NCBI RefSeq assembly: GCF_036898095.1
Contig: NC_090768.1
Coordinates: 50,860,423-50,924,422 of the forward strand
Direction: 5' to 3'
DNA from: Palaemon carinicauda
Lineage: Eukaryota; Arthropoda; Malacostraca; Decapoda; Palaemonidae
Length of the DNA: 64,000 bases
The notes below the pieces were generated by a model. That model worked only from the letters and a program-made list of their open reading frames with translations, did no database searches and had not been told where the DNA came from. Below are positions 20,889 through 28,079 of this stretch, in pieces. The translations under genes were made by a program, and so were the position numbers. Position 1 is the stretch's first letter. Every line of letters begins with the position of its first letter.

Positions 20889-23792
20889 TTAAGGGAATGT
20901 AGTGGCTGAGCCCTCACCTACTACTGCACTCGCTGCTACGAATGGTCCCAGGGTGTAGCAGTTCTCGTAAAGAGACTGGACATCTTTCAGATAAAATGAT
21001 GCAAACACTGACTTGCTCCTCCAATAGGTTGCATCCATTACACTCTGCAGAGAACGGTTTTTATTAAAGGCCATCGAAGTAGCTACGGCTCTTACTTCGT
21101 GGGTCCTTACCTTCAGCAATGCAAGGTCTTCCTCCTTTAAGTGAGAATGTGCTTCTCTGATCAGAAGCCTTATATAATACGAAAGCCCATTCTTGGACAT
21201 GGGTCTCGAGGGTTTCCTGATGGCACACCATAAGGCTTCTGACTGTCCTCGGAGAGGTTTAGACCTCTTGAGATAATATTTGAGAGCTCTGACAGGGCAA
21301 AGAACTCTCTCAAGTTCGTTACCTACCATGTTGGAAAGGCTAGGTATCTCGAACGATCTAGGCCAAGGACGTGAAGGAAGTTCGTTCTTTGCTAGGAATC
21401 CAAGCTGGAAAGAACATGTAGCAGACTCGGTCGTGAAACCAATGTTCTTGCTGAAGGCATGAACCTCACTGACTCTCTTAGCTGTTGCCAGGCAAACGAG
21501 AAAAAGGGTCTTGAGGGTAAGGTCCTTGAATGAAGCTGACTGGAGAGGTTCGAACCTAGATGTCATAAGGAACCTTAAGACTACGTCTAGATTCCAGCCT
21601 GGAGTGGAAAGACGACGATCTTTAGACGTCTCAAAAGACTTAAGAATGTCTTGAAGGTCCTTGTTGGAAGACAGGTCCAAACCTCTATGGCGGAGAACTG
21701 AGGCCAACATACTCCTATATCCCTTAATCGTAGGAGCTGAAAGGGATCTCTCATTCCTAAGATGAAGCAGGAAGTCAGCTATTTGGGTCACAGAGGTATT
21801 GGTAGAGGATATCGAATTGGCTCTACACCAGCTTCGGAAGACCTCCCACTTAGACTGGTAGACCCTACGAGTGGAAACCCTTCTTGCTCTGGCAATAGCC
21901 CTGGCTGCCTCCTTCGAAAAGCCTCGAGCTCTAGCGAATCTTTCGACAGTCTGAAGGCAGTCAGTTGAAGAGCGTGGAGGTTTGGATGTAACCTGTCTAC
22001 GTGAGGTTGACGTAGAAGGTCCACTCTTAGAGGTAGAGTCCTGGGGAAGTCTACTAGCCATTGTAGTACCTCTGTGAACCATTCTCTTGCAGGCCAAAGG
22101 GGAGCAACCAGCGTCAGCCGTGTCCCTTCGTGCGAGACGAATTTCTGCAGAACCTTGTTGATTATCTTGAACGGAGGGAATGCGTACAGGTCGAGATGGG
22201 ACCAGTTCAGTAGAAAGGCATCCACATGAACTGCTGCAGGGTCTGGAACAGGAGAACAAAACAGAGGAAGTCTCTTGGTCATGGAGGTGGCAAACAGATC
22301 TATGGTAGGTTGACCCCACAAGGTCCAAAGTCTGTTGCACACACTCTTGTGGAGGGTCCATTCCGTGGGAATGACCTGATTCCTTCTGCTCAGACGATCT
22401 GCTGACACGTTCATATTGCCCTGGATGAACCTCGTGACTAGAGAGAGGTTTAGACTTCTTGACCAAATGAGGAGGTCCCTTGCGATCTCGTAAAGGCTCC
22501 TCGAATGGGTCCCTCCTTGCTTGGAGATGTAAGCCAAGGCTGTGGTGTTGTCCGAGTTCACCTCCACCACTTTGCCTAGCAGGAGGGACTTGAAGTTCAA
22601 CAGGGCTAGATGAACTGCCAGCAGTTCCTTGCAGTTGATGTGGAGAGATCGTTGTTCCTCGTTCCACATTCCGGAGCATTCCTTTCCGTCCAAGGTTGCA
22701 CCCCAGCCCGAGTCCGATGCATCTGAGAAGAGATGAAGATTGGGGGTCTGAATGGCCAAGGATAGACCCTCTCTGAGAAGGAGGTTGTGCTTCCACCACA
22801 GGAGAGTGGTCTTCATCTCTTGGTTGATAGGGATAGAGATTGCTTCTAGAGTCGAACTCTTGTCCCAATGAGCTGCTAGGTGGAATTGAAGAGGGCGGAG
22901 GTGGAGTCTGCCCAGCTCGACAAACAGGGCTAGGGACGAGAGAGTCCCTGTGAGACTCATCCACTGTCTCACTGAGCAACTGCTCCTCTTCAGCATGCTC
23001 ATGATGCACTCTAGGGCTTGGCTTATCCTGGGGGCCGATGGAAAAGCCCGAAAACTCTGACTCTGAATCTCCATTCCCAGATACATGATGGATTGTGAGG
23101 GAATGAGTTGAGATTTTTCCAAATTGACTAATAGACCCAGGTCTCTGATAAGGTCTAAAGTCCAATGAAGATTCTCCAGACAACGACGACTCGAGGAGGC
23201 TCTCAACAGCCAGTCGTCTAGGTAGAGGGAGGCTCTGATGTTTGACAAGTGAAGGAATTTGGCTACATTCCTCATCAGAAGGGTAAAGACCATAGGAGCT
23301 GTGCTTAGGCCAAAACACAGGGCTTGGAATTGGTAGACGACCTTTCCGAAAACGAATCTTAGGAAAGGTTGGGAGTCTGGATGAATCGGAACGTGAAAAT
23401 AAGCATCTTTCAAGTCCAATGAGACCATCCAGTCCTCCTGTCTGACCGCTGCTAAGACCGACTTGGTCGTCTCCATCGTGAACGTCAGCTTGGTGACATA
23501 CTCGTTGAGAGCGCTGACGTCCAGCACAGGTCTCCAACCTCCTGTCTTCTTGGCCACAAGAAAGAGACGGTTGTAGAAGCCCGGGGATTGATGGTCCCGG
23601 ACTATAACCACAGCCTTCTTCTGCACAAGAAGCGACACCTCCTGGTGCAAAGCTAGTCTCTTGTCCTCCTCTTTGTAGTTGGGAGAGAGGTTGATGGGCG
23701 AAGTGGTCAGAGGTGGTTGAAGGTAGAATGGAATCCTGTAACCGAACCTCAGCCAACTGACAGACTGTGCGTCTGCACCTCTCATCTCCCAA
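20889..23792 (-). CDS. tyrosine recombinase (YR) frame, element C
   Basis: The recombinase domain is the last 350 or so codons (about 21940 to 20889), with Arg773 in AKRVSEVHAF, His898 and Arg901 in HEVR, and Tyr934 in FASFYL (numbering in the 967-codon frame). All four residues expected of a tyrosine recombinase are present. The first 610 codons overlap pol in a second frame. The frame is continuous with gag: from the gag TGA (23847-23849) down to here no other stop occurs. The first codon of the 967-codon frame is a TTG and not a credible start. Expression could be by readthrough from gag or by a -1 shift from pol. Confidence 0.87.
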   Translation of the reverse strand: MGDERCRRTVCQLAEVRLQDSILPSTTSDHFAHQPLSQLQRGGQETSFAPGGVASCAEEGCGYSPGPSIPGLLQPSLSCGQEDRRLETCAGRQRSQRVCHQADVHDGDDQVGLSSGQTGGLDGLIGLERCLFSRSDSSRLPTFPKIRFRKGRLPIPSPVFWPKHSSYGLYPSDEECSQIPSLVKHQSLPLPRRLAVESLLESSLSGESSLDFRPYQRPGSISQFGKISTHSLTIHHVSGNGDSESEFSGFSIGPQDKPSPRVHHEHAEEEQLLSETVDESHRDSLVPSPVCRAGQTPPPPSSIPPSSSLGQEFDSRSNLYPYQPRDEDHSPVVEAQPPSQRGSILGHSDPQSSSLLRCIGLGLGCNLGRKGMLRNVERGTTISPHQLQGTAGSSSSPVELQVPPARQSGGGELGQHHSLGLHLQARRDPFEEPLRDRKGPPHLVKKSKPLSSHEVHPGQYERVSRSSEQKESGHSHGMDPPQECVQQTLDLVGSTYHRSVCHLHDQETSSVLFSCSRPCSSSCGCLSTELVPSRPVRIPSVQDNQQGSAEIRLARRDTADAGCSPLACKRMVHRGTTMASRLPQDSTSKSGPSTSTSRRQVTSKPPRSSTDCLQTVERFARARGFSKEAARAIARARRVSTRRVYQSKWEVFRSWCRANSISSTNTSVTQIADFLLHLRNERSLSAPTIKGYRSMLASVLRHRGLDLSSNKDLQDILKSFETSKDRRLSTPGWNLDVVLRFLMTSRFEPLQSASFKDLTLKTLFLVCLATAKRVSEVHAFSKNIGFTTESATCSFQLGFLAKNELPSRPWPRSFEIPSLSNMVGNELERVLCPVRALKYYLKRSKPLRGQSEALWCAIRKPSRPMSKNGLSYYIRLLIREAHSHLKEEDLALLKVRTHEVRAVATSMAFNKNRSLQSVMDATYWRSKSVFASFYLKDVQSLYENCYTLGPFVAASAVVGEGSATTFP

Positions 23793-23938
23793 GCTCGCCA
23801 GAAGGTCTTGAGTCTGGCTCCTACTGTCGTCTGGAGAAGCGGAGAGTCAGTGTTTTCCTTTGGATGGCTTGGATCCTTTCCTGGACTTGCCTCTGTAAGA
23901 GTCTGGACGGGAGCTTCCTCGGCTGGGGGCTCTACCAC
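21788..23938 (-). CDS. pol: RT / RNase H / methyltransferase-like, element C
   Basis: An open frame of about 716 codons. RT spans about 90-400 with Asp175 in SLDLKDAYF and Asp241/Asp242 in YLDD. RNase H has the Asp406, Glu438, Asp463 and Asp514 set (FSDASD, CKELL, NSDNTT, SADRLS). Residues about 540-640 carry the region known in DIRS elements as methyltransferase-like, with DLFAT, DPAAVH and AFPPF. The frame is +1 to gag, opens at 24037 after a TAG, overlaps gag by about 190 nt and has no ATG before residue 52. That residue is a Lys in B, so frameshifted translation from gag is the best guess. The C-terminus overlaps the YR domain. Confidence 0.9.
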   Translation of the reverse strand: MVEPPAEEAPVQTLTEASPGKDPSHPKENTDSPLLQTTVGARLKTFWRAWEMRGADAQSVSWLRFGYRIPFYLQPPLTTSPINLSPNYKEEDKRLALHQEVSLLVQKKAVVIVRDHQSPGFYNRLFLVAKKTGGWRPVLDVSALNEYVTKLTFTMETTKSVLAAVRQEDWMVSLDLKDAYFHVPIHPDSQPFLRFVFGKVVYQFQALCFGLSTAPMVFTLLMRNVAKFLHLSNIRASLYLDDWLLRASSSRRCLENLHWTLDLIRDLGLLVNLEKSQLIPSQSIMYLGMEIQSQSFRAFPSAPRISQALECIMSMLKRSSCSVRQWMSLTGTLSSLALFVELGRLHLRPLQFHLAAHWDKSSTLEAISIPINQEMKTTLLWWKHNLLLREGLSLAIQTPNLHLFSDASDSGWGATLDGKECSGMWNEEQRSLHINCKELLAVHLALLNFKSLLLGKVVEVNSDNTTALAYISKQGGTHSRSLYEIARDLLIWSRSLNLSLVTRFIQGNMNVSADRLSRRNQVIPTEWTLHKSVCNRLWTLWGQPTIDLFATSMTKRLPLFCSPVPDPAAVHVDAFLLNWSHLDLYAFPPFKIINKVLQKFVSHEGTRLTLVAPLWPAREWFTEVLQWLVDFPRTLPLRVDLLRQPHVDRLHPNLHALQLTAFRLSKDSLELEAFRRRQPGLLPEQEGFPLVGSTSLSGRSSEAGVEPIRYPLPIPL

Positions 23939-26558
23939 GAAAGGGCGGTATGAATCTAGTCGCAGGGGTATCAGCCACTGGGGAGCGGTAAGTCTTAGGG
24001 ACTGAGGTGGAAGCCTTAGACTTACGAGCCGAAGAAGCTACAAGATCGTGCGTGTCCTTCTGTATCAAGGCAGCAGACAAATCTTTAATGAGCTCTTCGG
24101 GAAAAATAAACTTCGAAAGAGGAGCAAACAGAAGTTGTGACCGTTGGCAAGGGGTAATGCTGGCGGAAAGGAAAGAACACAGCTGTTCTCTTTTCTTCAA
24201 CACCCCTGATACAAACAAGGACGCTAGCTCGCCCGATCCATCTCTGATGGCCTTATCCATACAGGACATTAACAGCATGGCAGAATCTTTGTCCGTATGA
24301 GAGGTTTTCTTGCTGAGGGCCCCCAGGCACCAGTCGAGAAAATTAAACATTTCAAAAGCTCTAAACACCCCTTTAAGCAAGTGATCCAGGTCTGAGAAGG
24401 TCCAACACACTTTTGAGCGTCTCATAGCAGATCTTCGAGGCGAGTCTACCAGACTTGAGAAGTCAGCCTGGGCAGAGGCAGGTACTCCCAAGCCTGGTGC
24501 TTCCCCTGTGGCATACCAAACGCTCGCTTTCGAAGTGAGCTTCGTTGGAGGGAACATGAAGGAAGTCTTGCCAAGAAGTTGCTTAGACTGCAGCCACTCC
24601 CCTAAGATCCTAAAAGCCCTCTTGGAGGATCTAGCTAGGACAAGCTTGGTATAGGAAGACTGAGCTTGTTGCACTCCCAGCGAAAACTCAGATGGTGGAG
24701 AGCGGGGAATAGCTGAGACAAAATGGTCTGGATAAACCTCCCTGAGAAGAGCCAAGACCTTGCGAAAATCAAGAGACTGTGGAGAGAGCTTGGATTCGTC
24801 CACGTCCGAAGAGGGATCAAGGTGTGCCTCCTCATCATCCGAAACCTCAACCCCAGAATGAGGCGACGGGATCGGATACGAATGCTGAACCGCAGAGTCA
24901 GAACGAGCAGGAACAACAACAGAGGTGGAAGGAGGAGGTGCAGCAAGTTCCTGTTCCTGTTCCTGTGGTATGAGTGGAGCGTGAAGAGACCGAGGCTGTG
25001 CAGAACAAGGTAAAGTTCCCGCAAGCAGAGATGTCTGAGGAGCAGGATCAGGGTGCACGGGTAGAGCTCGGTGCAGCAGCTGAGGAGACTGACTCACAGG
25101 TGGAAGAGGTTGTTGTACCTCCACCGAGAGTTGCACCGCCGGTGGAGCAGCCAGGGGAGGAGGAGGAAGAGTGGAGTAATCCTCCTGATCCCAAACCGAA
25201 GGTTGCCTTAAAGAAGGCTGATGCTGAACAACACTGGGAACAGTGAACACAGAAAGTGGTTCAACATCGTACGCCTGGCAGATGGAGCTGCGACTGGGTG
25301 CAGCGAGTGCAGGCGGGTGCAGCACAGGCTGAACGGGTGCAGGAGGTTGGTGCACCACCGGTGCAGGCGGGTGCAGCATAGGCTGAACGGGTGCAGGAGG
25401 TTGGTGCACCACCGGTGCAGGCGGGTGCAGCACAGGCTGAACGGGTGCAGGAGGTTGGTGCACCACCGGTGCAGGCGGGTGCAGCACAGGCTGAACGGGT
25501 GCAGGAGGTTGGTGCACCACAGGTGCAGGAGGTGCAACACTCTCAGCACGACACTCACGCATCAGGTCCGAAAGCTGAGCTTGCATGGACTGAAGCATAG
25601 ACCACTTGGGATCAGCAGAGACAGTAGCAGACTGAGGTAAAGCCATAACAGTGGTTGCACCACCGGTGCAGCTCTGTTGTACCTTACTCCTCTTGGGCGG
25701 AGTACAGTCGCTAGATGACTGAGGCGAGTCAGAGCTGAGCCAACGACTGCAACCTGGCTGAGCACTCGAGGGCTGGACTCTGCGTTTAAGCGGTCTAGAG
25801 ACCTGAGACCAACGTTTCTTCCCCGAGAGAAGATCAGCGGACGAGCGGAAGACGGGCTCAATCGTCTGCAAGTGGGAGTGACGGTCTGTGGAAGACACGC
25901 CCGCAACCACTGAGGATAATTCTGTGCGCCTAACAAGGCCTGCCGAACCCTTATGCCCTTCGACATTGCTTCTCCCCTGGGCTTGGGAGCTTGCAAGAGG
26001 TCCCGGACTGGGAGAACGACTGGCTCGCACAGAAAAATCCCCACGCACCACACTGGCACTAACACTAGTACAAGGCACTGCACCGACACTAGCACTCGTC
26101 ACAGCACTGGCACTAACTTCACCCACTGCACTCTTGGCCTTCAACTCTTTCACTTCGGCCATCAGAGACTTATGGTCACTTACCACTGACTCTACCTTAT
26201 CGCCTAAAGCCTGAATAGCGCGTAAAACCACTGACATATCAGGCGGAGGGCACACAGTAGGATCGGGGGTAGCCACTACAGGGGTAGGATCAGGAAGGGG
26301 ATCATGAGATGAGGAAAATAAAGAAGAGTGAGAAGAACTCCTCCTAGCTCTAATTCTCTCTAACTTAGAAGAATACTTTAAAAGTCGGACAAAATCCAAT
26401 TCCGAAAGTCCGGCGCATTCCTCACATCGATTTTCTAACTGACAGGGTCTGTCCCTACAGTCAGAACAAGCGGTGTGAGGATCTACCGAGGCCTTCGGAA
26501 TACGTCTATTGCAAGACCTACAACGTCTATGGGAGGGGGCTTGCGAAATGTCAGACAT
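23847..26558 (-). CDS. Gag-like protein, element C
   Basis: Intact 903 codons from ATG (26556-26558, MSDISQ). An N-terminal Cys/His cluster C-x2-C-x14-C-x2-C-x4-C-x5-C-x2-C is followed by a helical stretch (MSVVLRAIQALGDKVESVVS), a long Pro/Gln/Ser-rich middle with four 18-residue repeats, a conserved helical C-terminal region (LDFRKVLALL onward) and a basic tail (GKSRKGSKPSKGKH). The terminator is TGA followed by CTC. The helical C-terminal half is the part best conserved with B; the middle is much longer and more repetitive here. Probably the structural protein of the retrotransposon particle. Confidence 0.87.
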   Translation of the reverse strand: MSDISQAPSHRRCRSCNRRIPKASVDPHTACSDCRDRPCQLENRCEECAGLSELDFVRLLKYSSKLERIRARRSSSHSSLFSSSHDPLPDPTPVVATPDPTVCPPPDMSVVLRAIQALGDKVESVVSDHKSLMAEVKELKAKSAVGEVSASAVTSASVGAVPCTSVSASVVRGDFSVRASRSPSPGPLASSQAQGRSNVEGHKGSAGLVRRTELSSVVAGVSSTDRHSHLQTIEPVFRSSADLLSGKKRWSQVSRPLKRRVQPSSAQPGCSRWLSSDSPQSSSDCTPPKRSKVQQSCTGGATTVMALPQSATVSADPKWSMLQSMQAQLSDLMRECRAESVAPPAPVVHQPPAPVQPVLHPPAPVVHQPPAPVQPVLHPPAPVVHQPPAPVQPMLHPPAPVVHQPPAPVQPVLHPPALAAPSRSSICQAYDVEPLSVFTVPSVVQHQPSLRQPSVWDQEDYSTLPPPPLAAPPAVQLSVEVQQPLPPVSQSPQLLHRALPVHPDPAPQTSLLAGTLPCSAQPRSLHAPLIPQEQEQELAAPPPSTSVVVPARSDSAVQHSYPIPSPHSGVEVSDDEEAHLDPSSDVDESKLSPQSLDFRKVLALLREVYPDHFVSAIPRSPPSEFSLGVQQAQSSYTKLVLARSSKRAFRILGEWLQSKQLLGKTSFMFPPTKLTSKASVWYATGEAPGLGVPASAQADFSSLVDSPRRSAMRRSKVCWTFSDLDHLLKGVFRAFEMFNFLDWCLGALSKKTSHTDKDSAMLLMSCMDKAIRDGSGELASLFVSGVLKKREQLCSFLSASITPCQRSQLLFAPLSKFIFPEELIKDLSAALIQKDTHDLVASSARKSKASTSVPKTYRSPVADTPATRFIPPFRGRAPSRGSSRPDSYRGKSRKGSKPSKGKH
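25312..25527 (-). repeat. 54-bp tandem repeat x4 inside gag of element C
   Basis: Four near-identical 54-bp units, with equivalent positions at 25327, 25381, 25435 and 25489. Each encodes an 18-residue Pro/Val/Gln/His unit (PAPVVHQPPAPVQPVLHP). One unit has Met for Val. Absent from B. The frame is preserved. Confidence 0.95.
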
Positions 26559-26768
26559 TTTGTTTTCAAGAGAAGTCAAAGGGAGATCCAAAAAACAAGC
26601 AAAAATTCGTTAACCGTTAAACTGAATTAAATAAAAGCTATCTAGCTAATATCAGAAGGTTTCTAGTAATGCGACAGCCGTAAATCAAAGAGAATACATC
26701 ACCAAATAAGCGAGAATAAACTCGAAGACCATAAGCGTATCCCAGAACGTCTAGCCGGAGGCACGACA

Positions 26769-26941
26769 GAGGAATAATTGAGGAGGTGTCAACAAGAAGT
26801 ACTTGAGTACCTGGCCACAGGTGGCGCTGGTTAGTACACCCCCTTCTAGTATTGTGATAGCTGGCGTATCCCTCCTTAGATTTCTGTCGGGCAACGGAGT
26901 TGACAGCTACATGATTATCGGGTAAGTTTAATATTGAAAAA
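26769..26941 (-). repeat. 5' inverted terminal repeat of element C
   Basis: Inverted partner of the 3' ITR, identical over 159 bp, plus a terminal 14 nt matched by the ICR. Confidence 0.9.
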
Positions 26942-27806
26942 TATAAATTTCTAGCTTACAACTGATGATTCTCAAGATCTTTTAATAAAACAGAATTACC
27001 TAATAAATATCATTATGTTCCTGATTTCAGTCATAGATCACGGACGATTATCTCCTCAAGATAATTTTTATATGAATCTTTCAGGTATGTGAATAATGTA
27101 TCTTAACCATTTTTTATCATAAAAAATTCCAGGTAACAAGTTTTCTATTATGACTGAATTTCTCATCTAGTACAGAGAAAAATTTATTTTAACCAAGCCT
27201 ACTATTATCCACATGGAAACTTCTACAGATATTTGAATGCTGGAAATTTCAAAACTACAGTAGCAGTTTAGTTTAATACATTACCTAAGCTAGTATTTCA
27301 TCAACTTAGCTGCATATGGTTCAACAGACTAACCCTGAACTAAGTTTGAAACTGATCTTTATTTAGTGAGGACTAGCTTAATTCTTGTACCAAAAGAGGA
27401 AATGACACCATTTTTCTATCAAGCTTAGATATTAGAAATTCAAATACTAGAATAAGCCTTCAGCCACCTGGATAACTTATTAACTATGACTAAATACAAA
27501 GGGATAAGTATTGTAACGTGGACAGACAATTTCTTGGACTGTATGAAGGAATCTCACAGTGCTATTACAACTATCCTTTTATCATTATCCTCCTTTACAA
27601 GTAATTATGTATTTCCTGTGAAGTAACCAAGAATTCTTCTTTACAAAATATTTAAAATGCAATTTGTTTTGCAATCCTAATCTCCATTGAGAAGATTAGT
27701 GCTAAAATTTACAACGAACCTGGCACACCGTTTTACCTTTAAAAAATGTATAAAAAACAAACAAGAAAAGTACTGTACAATAATATTGTAAACCTAAAAC
27801 TTAGTC
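26942..27806. other. intergenic / PIGV 3' flank
   Basis: AT-rich. The part nearest 27806 should be the PIGV 3' UTR because PIGV ends at 27807 on the minus strand. No clear AATAAA was found close to the stop. Confidence 0.4.
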
Positions 27807-28079
27807 TTAGGTCCACGGCAAAAAGTTAGAATACAAAATGACTCCAACAAAACAATACAAGAGAAAGTATGATAAAATTACCTGACCCCAAAATGACCTG
27901 GGGAACTCCGACAAAAGTGCAACTTTGTAAAAACTGTTCATGTTTTCTGATGCTTCCGCACGAACTTCAACGCATTGCTTATCGTCCTTTCCCTCTCCTT
28001 TTCTAGTCTGGTCAGTAAGTAAGTGGGCAGCAAACCAATAAATAACTGGGCAACTTGAGCATAACAACCTTGTTGTAAC
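27807..28079 (-). CDS. PIGV: PIGV coding exon 7 (C-terminus)
   Basis: 90 codons plus TAA (27807-27809). It contains SSCPVIYWFAAHLLTDQ and ends SNFLPWT, the family's hallmark C-terminus. Confidence 0.95.
   Translation of the reverse strand, partial: VTTRLLCSSCPVIYWFAAHLLTDQTRKGEGKDDKQCVEVRAEASENMNSFYKVALLSEFPRSFWGQVILSYFLLYCFVGVILYSNFLPWT

Larger units (their letters stand above)
20161..26941 (-). mobile_element. DIRS-like retrotransposon C (full length, apparently intact)
   Basis: A 6781-bp element with the same plan as B but of a different subfamily. The gag, pol and YR frames are all open, and RT, RNase H and recombinase catalytic residues are all present. The ITRs 20197-20355 and 26769-26927 read identical over 159 bp. 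The ICR (20401-20491) pairs with both ends and fixes the termini to within one or two bases. Together this suggests a young, possibly mobilisation-competent insertion. Confidence 0.95.

Noticed and set aside
25208..25640. Long frames on both strands around the gag repeat array of C
   Set aside because: Product of the 54-bp period; only the gag frame is continuous with conserved sequence.
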